A stretch of 64,000 bases of DNA from Archangiaceae bacterium (GTDB taxonomy: Bacteria > Myxococcota > Myxococcia > Myxococcales > Myxococcaceae), in contig JADJNS010000020.1 of NCBI GenBank assembly GCA_016714225.1, positions 186,001 through 250,000 of the forward strand, given 5' to 3'. This document shows, piece by piece, positions 28,233-36,569 of this stretch. A model generated the notes under the pieces. That model had not been told where the DNA came from and made no database searches. It was given only the letters and a program-made list of their open reading frames with translations. Made by a program: the position numbers and the translations under genes. Position 1 is the first letter of the stretch, and each line of letters starts with the position of its first letter.

Positions 28233-29516
28233 TCACCCCTCGAGCCACCCCCGCAGCCACGCCGAGGGGCCGAAGTCGTGCCCGACGCGCTGGTCGACCC
28301 AGGCGGTGGCCGAGAGCGACGGCACCCACACCGCCAGCGAGTCCCACGCGTCGGAGAAGCCGCGCGCCCACCACTCGACGCCCTGGCGCCGCACCAAGAG
28401 CCGCCCGCTGGTGACGCCCTCCCACGGCTCGGGGCGCTTCTCGCAGCGCAGCGGCTCGTTCGCCGCGTAGGTGAGCGCCACCCACGGTGACCGGGGCCTG
28501 GGCGACGGCTCAGCGACCGCGCCCAGCGACGAGCGCGCCGAGGCCGCGTGCCGGTCGCGCACCAGCAGGCACCCCACCCGCTCGTGCCCCAGCTCGGCGG
28601 TCAGCTCGGCGACCAGCGCCGGCAGGGCCCGCACCGCCGCCGCTTCTTTCGACCACAGGTGCAGCGCGCGCGGCAGCCGCTCGACCGTCTGTACGAACCG
28701 CACCTCGAGCTCGCGCACCGGCGCCTTGAGCGGCACCGACTCGAGCTTGAGCTTGAGCACGTTGCCGATCGCCCGGCTCTCGCGCAGCGGAGAGGGAAAC
28801 ACCGCTTCCCACGTCTGCTCGCGCACCGTCAGCCCCGGCAGCTTCTCGTACCGCACCCACAGCTCGGCGCGCGCCAACAGCAGGCTGCGCGCCTCGAGCC
28901 GCGCGCACAGCGGGTCGTAGAGCCCCTTGAGCAGAAACAGCAGCGGCTCGAGCGACTCGACCCCGTGCTCCAGCTCGAGCGACTCGCTCAGCACCACCGG
29001 CGGCTGCCACCAGTCGGTGGGCGGCGGGTCTTCACCGTGAATCAGCCGCAGCGCCGGCCGCGCGCGCACGCCCAGCCGCCGCTCGAGCTCGGCGGGCGGC
29101 AGCTTCTGCACCTCGCCCACCGTGTACGCTCCCAGCCCCGCGAACCAGGCGCAGGTCGCCTCGTCGTAGCCCAGCACCTCGACCGGCAGCGGAGCGAGGG
29201 CCTGGGTGCCGCGCCCGGGCGGAGCGATGCAGGTGCCCACCGTGCCGCGCGCGATCATCTCGGCCACCTGCGGGCCGTCGGCGACCGCCAGCCGCACCTC
29301 ACGCTCGAGCAGCCTGAGCCGCTGCAGCAGCTGCTCGGCCAGCCCCGCGTCGCCGCCGTGCAGGTGCCCGCAGCCGGTCACGTCGAGCACCACGCAGGCG
29401 TTCTCTTCGTCGATGGCGCAGCGCGGCCCAAACCCCAGGCACAGCTCGGCCGCCGCGATCAGCTGCGGCCGGGTCGCGCCCGGCAACACCGCGGCGAGAA
29501 AGCGCCCCGCCCTCAT
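28233..29516 (-). CDS. imuB: ImuB, Y-family polymerase-like mutasome protein
   Basis: 427 residues. A Y-family polymerase relative without catalytic carboxylates: the N-terminal motif reads FLAAVLPGATRPQ instead of a D-x-D type strand and SxDE is absent (VVLDVTGCGHLHGG stands in the palm). The HhH and little-finger regions are recognisable (VGEVQKLPPAELERRLGV). ImuB acts as an adaptor between the beta clamp, ImuA and DnaE2. The start overlaps imuA by ATGA. Convergent with the hydrolase. Expected to be induced by DNA damage from the box before imuA. Confidence 0.9.
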   Translation of the reverse strand: MRAGRFLAAVLPGATRPQLIAAAELCLGFGPRCAIDEENACVVLDVTGCGHLHGGDAGLAEQLLQRLRLLEREVRLAVADGPQVAEMIARGTVGTCIAPPGRGTQALAPLPVEVLGYDEATCAWFAGLGAYTVGEVQKLPPAELERRLGVRARPALRLIHGEDPPPTDWWQPPVVLSESLELEHGVESLEPLLFLLKGLYDPLCARLEARSLLLARAELWVRYEKLPGLTVREQTWEAVFPSPLRESRAIGNVLKLKLESVPLKAPVRELEVRFVQTVERLPRALHLWSKEAAAVRALPALVAELTAELGHERVGCLLVRDRHAASARSSLGAVAEPSPRPRSPWVALTYAANEPLRCEKRPEPWEGVTSGRLLVRRQGVEWWARGFSDAWDSLAVWVPSLSATAWVDQRVGHDFGPSAWLRGWLEG

Positions 29517-30160
29517 GGCAGCTCGAGCTCCATGCTCTGGCCGACCCGCCCGGTGCGCTCTTTTCGCACCGTGACGCGCAGCCGCTGCGGGCTCAGGTGC
29601 TCGAGCTCGAGCTTGAGCGCCACCGGCAGGCTCGCGCTCTGCTGCGCGCGGGCGTCGGTGACCAGCAGCGCCGCGGTGCTGCCTTCTTCGCAGGCCAGCT
29701 GCAGCCTGCGCACCCAGCGCTCGTCGGCCTGCCGCGCCGGCGCCGGTGCCCGCTTCCCCCCCACGGGATGAAAGTCGATCGCCAGCATCGCCACCGCGCC
29801 CGAGCGCGCCACCCGCACCGCGATCGCCTGCAGCCGCTCGCGCGGCGGCTGAACCACCAACAGCCGCGTCAGCTCGACCCCCTGCTGCAGCAGCCCCGGC
29901 GCGTGCAGCGTGCCTTCGGGGTCCAACCACGCGCAGCATGACTCGGCCTCGCGCCGCTGCTGCAGCGCCATCGACTGAGAGATGATCAGCGTCGCTCCAC
30001 CCAGCGCCCGGGTCGCCGACAGCTCGGTGATGCCGATGGGGAAGCCCTCATCGGGCAAAGCGCGCGCGAACCACGGCGGCGCCGGCAGCGTCACCCGCTC
30101 GCTTCGGGCGAGCGGAGCACGCAGCTTCTCTCTGAGCTGTTCGAGTCGAAGGGGGAGCAT
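29513..30160 (-). CDS. imuA: ImuA, RecA-like mutasome protein
   Basis: 215 residues, RecA/SulA-like fold. Visible are GFPIGITELSATRALGGATL (recalling ImuA's G-I-T-E-L start of the core) and LLVVQPPRERLQAIAVRVAR, with a C-terminal segment that in other species contacts ImuB. No Walker A is clear. First gene of the imuA-imuB operon. ATG 30160 is 8 bases from the LexA-like box, so the operator overlaps the translation start region and probably the promoter. Confidence 0.88.
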   Translation of the reverse strand: MLPLRLEQLREKLRAPLARSERVTLPAPPWFARALPDEGFPIGITELSATRALGGATLIISQSMALQQRREAESCCAWLDPEGTLHAPGLLQQGVELTRLLVVQPPRERLQAIAVRVARSGAVAMLAIDFHPVGGKRAPAPARQADERWVRRLQLACEEGSTAALLVTDARAQQSASLPVALKLELEHLSPQRLRVTVRKERTGRVGQSMELELP

Positions 30161-30167
30161 CGACGTG

Positions 30168-30184
30168 ACTGAACATACATTCAG
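30168..30184 (-). promoter_or_regulatory. LexA (SOS) box for imuA-imuB
   Basis: On the minus strand CTGAATGTATGTTCAGT, a palindrome CTGAA-N6-TTCAG. It agrees with the dnaE2 box at 14 of 17 positions and with the remembered Myxococcus LexA consensus at 14 of 17. It lies 8 bases before the imuA start. Confidence 0.75.
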
Positions 30185-30266
30185 GGTCTGACACTGATCA
30201 ACGCGACCCGGCCCCCAGGCCGATAAATCGGCTCTGGCGCCGTGTCGCCGCGCTACAAGGCGCGGC

Positions 30267-30917
30267 ATGCGCGTGATTCTCACCGGGGTGACCGGCATGG
30301 TCGGCGAAGGGGTGCTGCTGGAGTGCCTGGAGAACCCCGCGGTCGAGAAGGTGCTCAGCCTCTCGCGCAAGCCCACCGACCACACCCACCCCAAGCTCGA
30401 GCAGCTGGTGGTGAAAGACTTTCGCACCCTCGACGCCGCGCAAGAGGCGAAGCTCGCGGGCTACGACGCCTGCTTCTACTGCGCCGGCATCAGCTCGGCG
30501 GGCATGAACGAGGCCGACTACACCGTCGTCACCTACGACACGCCGCTCGCCCTCTGCACCACGCTGGCCCGGCTCAACCCCGGCATGACGCTCTGCCACG
30601 TGTCGGGCGCGCACACCGACGGCACCGAGCAGGGCAAGACGATGTGGGCGCGGGTCAAAGGCAAGGCCGAGAACGCGCTGATGAAGCTGCCCTTCAAGGG
30701 CGTCTACAACTTCCGCCCCGGCCTGATGAAGCCCAAGCCCGGCCAGAAGCACATCAAGACGCTCTTCCGCGCGCTGCTGGTGCTGGCGCCCGTCTTCTCG
30801 CTGTTCTTCCCCCCGCTCACCCTCGCGCAGGTGGGCCAGGCGATGATCACGTGCGTCAAGAGCGGCGCGCCGAAGCAGGTGCTCGAGGTCGCCGACATCG
30901 CCGCGCTCGCCGCCTGA
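30267..30917 (+). CDS. NAD(P)-binding epimerase/HTATIP2-like protein
   Basis: 216 residues with an N-terminal Rossmann motif TGVTGMVGEGVLLECLE, then FYCAGISSAGMNEADY and HVSGAHTDGTEQGKTMWARV. In related proteins the Tyr-x3-Lys is degenerate; here MWARVKGKAEN takes that place, so catalysis is uncertain. A hydrophobic stretch near residues 170-190 is unusual for a soluble enzyme but present in this family. The polysaccharide deacetylase gene follows after 10 bases. Confidence 0.8.
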   Translation: MRVILTGVTGMVGEGVLLECLENPAVEKVLSLSRKPTDHTHPKLEQLVVKDFRTLDAAQEAKLAGYDACFYCAGISSAGMNEADYTVVTYDTPLALCTTLARLNPGMTLCHVSGAHTDGTEQGKTMWARVKGKAENALMKLPFKGVYNFRPGLMKPKPGQKHIKTLFRALLVLAPVFSLFFPPLTLAQVGQAMITCVKSGAPKQVLEVADIAALAA

Positions 30918-30927
30918 GAGCCCAGCC

Positions 30928-31605
30928 GTGCTGGTCCTGCTCCTCCATCACCTCGGGCCGCCGCCCCCCGGCGTGCGCCAGAAGAAGCTGTACCTCACCG
31001 TCGAGCACCTGCACGCGCACGTGCGCTGGCTGCAGGGCCGCGGCTACCGCTTCACCACCCTCACCGACGCGCTCGACGCCACAGACCCGGTCGCCTGCCT
31101 CACCTTCGATGACGGCTTCACCGACATCGACGTGCCGCTCGCCGTGCCGGCCACGGTGTTCGTGGTCACCTCGCGGGTGGGCGAGCGCAGCGTGGTCTTC
31201 GAGGGCGACCAGGGCGTGGCGCCGGCCGACCTGTTGGGCTGGGAGCAGCTGCGCGCCTTGAGCGCCCGCGGCTGGGAGATCGGCAGCCACGCCCACCGCC
31301 ACACCCGCAAGCCGTCGTTCGAAGACCTCGCCGAGTCGGCCGCCACGCTCGAGCGCCAGCTCGGCAAGCGGCCCACCGCGCTCGCGTACCCCTACGGCGC
31401 CTACGATGCCGAGACCCTCGAGGCGGCCCGGCGGGCGGGCTTTCGCTGCGCCGCCACCACCAAGAGCGGCCTCGCCTCGCCCCAGACGCCCTACCAGCTG
31501 CGCCGGGTGATCCTCTCGAGCTTCGGGGTGCTGCCCGCCTTCGAGCGCCTCAAGCTCGCCGGTGTGCACCATGGCGTCTACCCGCTCAACCCGCGCCCGC
31601 TGTAG
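30928..31605 (+). CDS. Polysaccharide deacetylase (NodB-like)
   Basis: 225 residues, GTG start. Catalytic motifs: CLTFDDGFTD (Asp-Asp), the metal-binding SHAHRHTRK, and ALAYPYGAYDAE (the YPYG motif). Removes acetyl groups from N-acetylated sugars in envelope or extracellular glycans. No signal peptide is visible, so it is probably cytoplasmic or membrane-associated. It is close to the epimerase gene and likely cotranscribed. Confidence 0.88.
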   Translation: MLVLLLHHLGPPPPGVRQKKLYLTVEHLHAHVRWLQGRGYRFTTLTDALDATDPVACLTFDDGFTDIDVPLAVPATVFVVTSRVGERSVVFEGDQGVAPADLLGWEQLRALSARGWEIGSHAHRHTRKPSFEDLAESAATLERQLGKRPTALAYPYGAYDAETLEAARRAGFRCAATTKSGLASPQTPYQLRRVILSSFGVLPAFERLKLAGVHHGVYPLNPRPL

Positions 31606-31712
31606 CTGAACCGTAACGCGGTGTTTCGATCTGGAAACGCCCCGCACCGCGGCTTGAGAGAGCGACGTGTCGTGCGCCACGGGGCCTCCCGCTTGCACGC
31701 GCGAGGCCCGCC

Positions 31713-33254
31713 ATGAAGACGAACCACTCCGAGTCGCTGTGGGACAGCACGCCGCCGAGCCAGACCTGGGCGCCGCTGGATCAACCCCTCGAGACCGACG
31801 TGGTGATCATCGGCGGAGGCATCACCGGCGTGACGGCGGCGCTCAAGCTCGCCGAGGCCGGGCAGAACGTGGTGCTGCTCGAGGCGCGGCGCATCGGCTC
31901 GGGCACCACCGGCGGCTCGAGCGCGCACCTCACCGAGCACGTCGACTGCTACTACTCGAACATCATCACCAACTTCGGCCTCGACGAGGCCCGGCTGGTG
32001 GCGGCGGCCTCGCGCAGCGCCATCGACCACATTCAGCGGCGGGTCGAGGCGCACTCCATCTCGTGCCAGTTCGAGCGCGTGCCGGGCTGGCTGGTGGCCG
32101 AGAGCGAGAACGATCTCGAGCGGCTCAACCACGAGTACGCGGCGGCGCACGAAGCGGGCGTCGACGTGGTGCTCGAGCAGGCGGTGCCGCTGCCCTACCC
32201 GGTGGCCTCGGGCCTGCGGTTCCGCCACCAGGCGAAGTTCGACAGCCTCGCCTACGTGCGCGGGCTGGCCGACGAGGCGCACCGCCGCGGCGTGCGCATC
32301 TTCGAGAACACCCAGGTGGTGAAGGTCGACGACGGAGAGCCCTGCGTGGTGCACCTGCAGGGCGGCGCCACGGTGAAGGCCGGCAAGGTCTTCTGCGCCA
32401 CCCACAACTCGATCAACTGGCTGTTTCTCAACACCAAGCTCGCCTCGTACCGCAGCTACGTGGCCGCCTTCCCCGACGTGCCGCTGGCGAACGCGCTGTT
32501 CTGGGACATGAGCGAGCCGTACCACTACCTGCGCTGCGCCACGGTGCAGGGCCAGCGCTACGTGCTGGTGGGCGGAGAGGACCACAAGACCGGCGCCGAC
32601 GAAGAGGGCCACCACATCGACGCGCTGATCGAGTGGGCGCGCGGCCACCTGCGCGCGGGCAAGCCGACGTACACCTGGTCGGCGCAGCTGCTCGAGCCGG
32701 TCGACGGGCTGCCGTACATCGGCCGCAACTCGGCCTCGAAGAACGTCTACGTGTGCACCGGCCTGTCGGGCCACGGCCTCACCCTGGGCACCGCCGGGGC
32801 GCTGATCGTCTCGGACCTCATTCTCGGCATCGAGAACCCGTTCGAGAGCGTGTTCAACGCCACCCGCATCAAGCCCATCGCCTCGCTGGTGCCGTTCGTG
32901 AAAGAGAACGCCAGCTTCCCCGCGCACCTGATCGGCGACCGCTTCAGCAACGGCTCGGTCGAGTCGGTCGCCGACATCGCGCGCGGTGACGGGCAGGTGG
33001 TGAAGGTGCAGGGCCGGCGCGCCGCGGTCTACCGCGACCACGAGAACGGCCTGCACGCGGTGAGCGCTACCTGCCCCCACATGGGCTGCCTGGTGAAGTT
33101 CAACGGCGTCGAGCGCACGTGGGACTGCCCGTGCCACGGCTCGCGCTTCGACATCGCCGGCGCGGTGCTCGACGGCCCCGCCACCCGCCCGCTCGACAAG
33201 CTGCAGATCGCCGACGAGCTGCCGCCGATGCGCAAGACCGGCTCGAGCGAGTAG
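31713..33254 (+). CDS. FAD-dependent oxidoreductase with C-terminal Rieske domain
   Basis: 513 residues. The DAO-type FAD domain begins VVIIGGGITGVTAALKLAEAG (quoted part: VVIIGGGITGVTAA) and closes with YVCTGLSGHGLTLGTAG. From about residue 425 a Rieske domain carries CPHMGC (near 455) and CPCHGS (near 475), so a 2Fe-2S centre is expected. Such fusions are widespread, with unknown substrates, often among stress-related genes. ATG 31713 fits. It ends at a strong hairpin shared with the convergent DUF883-like gene. Confidence 0.92.
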   Translation: MKTNHSESLWDSTPPSQTWAPLDQPLETDVVIIGGGITGVTAALKLAEAGQNVVLLEARRIGSGTTGGSSAHLTEHVDCYYSNIITNFGLDEARLVAAASRSAIDHIQRRVEAHSISCQFERVPGWLVAESENDLERLNHEYAAAHEAGVDVVLEQAVPLPYPVASGLRFRHQAKFDSLAYVRGLADEAHRRGVRIFENTQVVKVDDGEPCVVHLQGGATVKAGKVFCATHNSINWLFLNTKLASYRSYVAAFPDVPLANALFWDMSEPYHYLRCATVQGQRYVLVGGEDHKTGADEEGHHIDALIEWARGHLRAGKPTYTWSAQLLEPVDGLPYIGRNSASKNVYVCTGLSGHGLTLGTAGALIVSDLILGIENPFESVFNATRIKPIASLVPFVKENASFPAHLIGDRFSNGSVESVADIARGDGQVVKVQGRRAAVYRDHENGLHAVSATCPHMGCLVKFNGVERTWDCPCHGSRFDIAGAVLDGPATRPLDKLQIADELPPMRKTGSSE

Positions 33255-33322
33255 CGAAACCGCCGAGACCGCGCACGGTGAGCCCGTCGCTCACGAGCTC
33301 GTTCACTCCCCCCCCCAAATGC

Positions 33323-33363
33323 CTCGGGCGTCTCCCCTCATCGACGAGAGGAAGACGCCCGAG
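33323..33363. terminator. Hairpin between convergent genes
   Basis: Perfect 11-bp inverted repeat CTCGGGCGTCT / AGACGCCCGAG around a 19-base loop, followed by no clear T-run in either direction. Sits between the FAD-Rieske gene and the DUF883-like gene, so it probably serves as a bidirectional terminator. Confidence 0.7.
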
Positions 33364-33384
33364 TGAAACGACACAACCTTCTCT

Positions 33385-33702
33385 TCAGAAGTACTTCGAC
33401 CAGAGGCGGCGGGCCTGGCCGTAGAACTCGAGGTCCTTGGCGCGGTCGAGCATGGTCTTCTGGCGGGGCATGAACAGCAGCGTGCCCAGGGTGCCCAGCA
33501 CGGCGCCGCAGCCGGCCGCGATGCCGATGGCCGCGAGCGGGTACTTGCGCACGTTCTTCTCGGTGGTCTCGGCGAGCCGGGTGGCCTGCTCGCCCGCCAG
33601 CGTCGCCGCCTTGGTCCCGAACTGTTTCGCCGCGGTGATCACCGCATCGGGGATCTGCTTCGCTTCGGTGTCGTAGTTCTGCTTCTTGATGCCGTTTTCC
33701 AT
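33385..33702 (-). CDS. DUF883 (ElaB/YqjD)-like membrane-anchored protein
   Basis: 105 residues. A helical N-terminal half (PDAVITAAKQFGTKAATL, GEQATRLAETTEKNV) is followed by a C-terminal membrane helix with the family's hallmark (RKYPLAAIGIAAGCGAVLG). E. coli relatives anchor ribosomes in stationary phase. RBS GGGAGAG before ATG 33702. It lies next to the AI-2E transporter in what looks like an envelope-stress group. Confidence 0.75.
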   Translation of the reverse strand: MENGIKKQNYDTEAKQIPDAVITAAKQFGTKAATLAGEQATRLAETTEKNVRKYPLAAIGIAAGCGAVLGTLGTLLFMPRQKTMLDRAKDLEFYGQARRLWSKYF

Positions 33703-33794
33703 GAACTCTCTCCCTGAGGTTGGACTGCGGGTAGATCTGGCTGCATGGCGCGTACCGCGGTGTAACGAACGGTGCTTCGGGGTGATGGTCGTCT

Positions 33795-34946
33795 TCATGA
33801 GGCGTTCTGCCCCGAAACCGGTGTGGCGATTCGACGGCGAAGCACCAGCACCGGCCGCCGCGCGGGGGAAGGGTGAGGCTCGGCGGCGCGGTTGCCCATC
33901 AGCTGCCCGAGCCACTGCAGCTCGCTGTTCTCGAGCGCGGCCTTCGCCACCACCATCAGCGGCACCGAGAGCAGCGCGCCGACCGGGCCCCACAGCCAGC
34001 CCCAGAAGAGCATGCCGAGCAGCACCATCAGCGGAGAGAGCCGCAGCGCCCGGCCGAGGAACTGGGGCTCGAGCACACTTCCCACCACCAGGCACACCAG
34101 CGCCATGCCGCTGCCCACCGCCAGCGCCGCGCCGGTGCCGCGCTCGACCAGCGCCACGCCCACCGCGGCCAGCGTCACCGCCACCGCCCCGATGTTGGGA
34201 ATGAAGTGGAGCAGGAACATCGACAGCGCCAGCAGCGTGGCCAGCGGCAGGTCGAAGGCGTCGGCGATGAGCCAGGTGGCCGCCGCGGCGAGCAGGCTGG
34301 TGAACGACTTCACCAGCAGGTAGCTGCGCACGTCGACCATCACCTTCTCGAGCTTCTCGAGGCGCGGGCCGATGGCGGGCTTCAGGGTGCGCAGCTTCTG
34401 GCCGAGGTCTTCTCCCTCGCAGAGGGTGAAGAACACCACGAAGGCCACCACCGCTCCGAACGAGGTGATGCCGATCAGCCGCTCGGCGATCGAGCTCACC
34501 GCGGCGTTGAGCCGGTCGGCGTCGAGCTTGTCGTGCAGCGGCAGCGCCGCGGCCGAGCCGAGGTGGTGGGTCAGCTCGTTCGAGAGCCCCAAGATGCGCG
34601 AGATGTAGCCCGGCAGGCGCTCTTGCAGGTCGCCCGCGGCGCTCAAGAACAGCCAGCCCAGCGAGGCGAGGGCGAGAAAGTCGATCAGCAGCACCGCGGC
34701 GGCGCTCACCACGATCGGCACGCGGCGGCGGTTGAGCCACGAGACCAGCGGCGCCGAGGCGCCGGCGACCATCGCTCCGAACAGCACCGGCGCGAGAAAG
34801 CCGCCGAGGTGCTGCAGGCCGATGATGCACACCAGCCCGGCGGCGCAGGTGAGCAGAACCCGCTGGTGCCGTACGGCGCGGGGGGCTTCGGCGGGGCGCG
34901 GGGCCTCTGCCAGGGTTGGGCCTTGCGACCGAGCTACGGGCCTCAT
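33795..34946 (-). CDS. AI-2E (YdiK/PerM) family transporter
   Basis: 383 residues with about eight hydrophobic segments. Family features are FIPNIGAVAVTLAAVGVAL (with its long loop before), FWGWLWGPVGALLSVPLMV and VLEPQFLGRALRLSPLMV. Substrates in the family vary (autoinducer-2, Na+/H+ exchange); none can be assigned. The N-terminal 25 residues are Pro/Ala rich and cytosolic. The downstream DUF883-like gene is 92 bases away. Confidence 0.88.
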   Translation of the reverse strand: MRPVARSQGPTLAEAPRPAEAPRAVRHQRVLLTCAAGLVCIIGLQHLGGFLAPVLFGAMVAGASAPLVSWLNRRRVPIVVSAAAVLLIDFLALASLGWLFLSAAGDLQERLPGYISRILGLSNELTHHLGSAAALPLHDKLDADRLNAAVSSIAERLIGITSFGAVVAFVVFFTLCEGEDLGQKLRTLKPAIGPRLEKLEKVMVDVRSYLLVKSFTSLLAAAATWLIADAFDLPLATLLALSMFLLHFIPNIGAVAVTLAAVGVALVERGTGAALAVGSGMALVCLVVGSVLEPQFLGRALRLSPLMVLLGMLFWGWLWGPVGALLSVPLMVVAKAALENSELQWLGQLMGNRAAEPHPSPARRPVLVLRRRIATPVSGQNAS

Positions 34947-34972
34947 GGTGATTCTCCGTTACAGGTGTTCTT

Positions 34973-35554
34973 CTAGAAGACGGCGCCGATGGCGAGGCGC
35001 AGGCGCGGAGTCAGACCCGACGTGCCTGCCGGCCTCAGCGACCCCGCGGGTGTGAACACCGCGTAGTCGGTGTAGCCGGCGCCCGCTCCGAGCGAGAGGT
35101 TGAACTGGCCGAAGAGCAGGTTGACGCCGCCCATGCCGCCGGCGCCAAGCGCCAGGTTGTCGCGGTTGTAGTTGCCGCCGTCGTACGACTCGCGCACGTA
35201 GGCGGCGTTCACGTAGGGGCCGAGCCAGATCCCCCCGGGGGCCCGGCCGATCAGGTAGATGCGCACGCCGAGCTCTGGGCCGATGGCGAAGCGGCGGGCC
35301 GTCTGAGACGGCAGCAGCACTCCGCGCATCACCAGAAAGTTCATGCCCCCGTAGAAGCCGACCCGGCTGGCGATGGCGCGCTCGTACTCGAGGTTGATGG
35401 TGCCGGTGAACAGGTCGATGGGGTTGACGGTGAGCGAGTTGTTCCACGCGCTGCGCAACAGCGAGTGGTACGGGCGCTCGACCACCTCGGCTCGCGCAGC
35501 GAAGGGAACCGTGAGCACCGCCGCCGCCAGAATCCACTTCAGTGCCCGCGTCAT
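34973..35554 (-). CDS. Outer membrane beta-barrel protein
   Basis: 193 residues, signal MTRALKWILAAAVLTVPFAARA cut after ARA. The mature part has eight or so amphipathic strands (RVGFYGGMNFLVMRGVLL, GPELGVRIYLIGRAP, RLRLAIGAVF) and ends in Phe, as outer membrane barrels do. RBS GGAGCGAGAG. It is upstream of the AI-2E gene by 26 bases and probably in the same operon. Confidence 0.78.
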   Translation of the reverse strand: MTRALKWILAAAVLTVPFAARAEVVERPYHSLLRSAWNNSLTVNPIDLFTGTINLEYERAIASRVGFYGGMNFLVMRGVLLPSQTARRFAIGPELGVRIYLIGRAPGGIWLGPYVNAAYVRESYDGGNYNRDNLALGAGGMGGVNLLFGQFNLSLGAGAGYTDYAVFTPAGSLRPAGTSGLTPRLRLAIGAVF

Positions 35555-35697
35555 CTCTCGCTCCTGTGTTGGGCGACCCTCTTCACCCGCCGTGCCAGTC
35601 GAGGCCGCGCGTGGGATCAACGGGCTGGGCCTTCGAGCGGGTGTCAGCGCGCCCCGACTGTGGCGCGGTGGAGCGCCCGCGGGGCCCACGGCGCACC

Positions 35698-35738
35698 AAA
35701 AGAAGAAGCCCGCCAACCGCTCTCAAGCGGTGACGGGC
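35698..35738 (-). terminator. Intrinsic terminator after the lipoprotein gene
   Basis: On the minus strand a hairpin with stems GCCCG/CGGGC and ACCGCT/AGCGGT closed by a 4-base loop, followed by TTCTTCTTTT. Lies 20 bases downstream of the stop at 35759, separating that gene from the barrel protein operon. Confidence 0.75.
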
Positions 35739-35758
35739 CCCTCGTGCGACTTCAGCTT

Positions 35759-36415
35759 TCAGTAACGCGTCTCGGACTCAGGCCGAGCGCCCTGGAACCG
35801 CACTCCACCATCGCTCGCGCCCATTCCCCCGTCGCGGGGGCTCTTCGCTACCCCGAGGTCGTAGGGGTTGGAGAGGCCGGTATCGTCGTTGGGAATCGGA
35901 GGGGTCTCGCCGTAGGTGCCGGTCGCGGCTGACGAGTCTTGATCCGGAGGGAGCGCCGAGGTCGGCGGAGTCGACTCGGGGCTCGTTCGCGCGCGCGGCG
36001 TCGCCGCGCTCGGCGCGGTGCGGCCCTGCATGCGACGGCTCGACGAGCGCGTCGGCGCGTCGGTGCCCGTCGACGAGGCGCTCGACCGGTCGGAGCCGGT
36101 CGCCGCTTCGTCCACCGAGGTGCTCGGCGGCGCGGCCATCGGCCCGATGCTCGAGTTGCGGTCGATGTCGGGCCCCGTCGACGACAGGCCCGAGGTCGCC
36201 GGCGTGGTGGGCTGGCCCGACTGCTCGGAGGGGAAGGTCTCGTCCCCGCGCATCGGGCCATTGCCGTTTGGGAGTGACTCCGACGGGGGCCGAACCTCAG
36301 CCGGCCGGGCGTGATCGGAGCGCGAGCCGTAACGCGCCTGACGATCGGGGGTCTGGCACCCGATCAGGCTCAGCGCGGCGGCGACTGCAGCTATTCCTAG
36401 AAAGCGACGCATCAT
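35759..36415 (-). CDS. Ser/Thr/Pro-rich lipoprotein, unknown function
   Basis: 218 residues. The lipobox LSLIGC follows a clean signal (MMRRFLGIAAVAAALS). The rest is low-complexity Ser/Thr/Pro/Asp without predicted folds, likely an extended surface or periplasmic linker. It ends at an intrinsic terminator. No family is recognised. Confidence 0.65.
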   Translation of the reverse strand: MMRRFLGIAAVAAALSLIGCQTPDRQARYGSRSDHARPAEVRPPSESLPNGNGPMRGDETFPSEQSGQPTTPATSGLSSTGPDIDRNSSIGPMAAPPSTSVDEAATGSDRSSASSTGTDAPTRSSSRRMQGRTAPSAATPRARTSPESTPPTSALPPDQDSSAATGTYGETPPIPNDDTGLSNPYDLGVAKSPRDGGMGASDGGVRFQGARPESETRY

Positions 36416-36569
36416 GATTCTCCTTGTGCCCGTGACCGTGAGCAGGAAGCGCGCCCACCGTGAGGCGATGCGTTCACGGCCGCTTGCGTGATCTGCAGGT
36501 GGCAGCCCGCCCCACTACAGGCGCAGAAACGTCCCGACGCTCGCGCCGGTTCGTGTTTGATTGCCGGCC

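Noticed and set aside
30141..30160. tRNA T-loop-like GTTCGAGTC
   Set aside because: It is inside the imuA coding start and no cloverleaf can be drawn around it.
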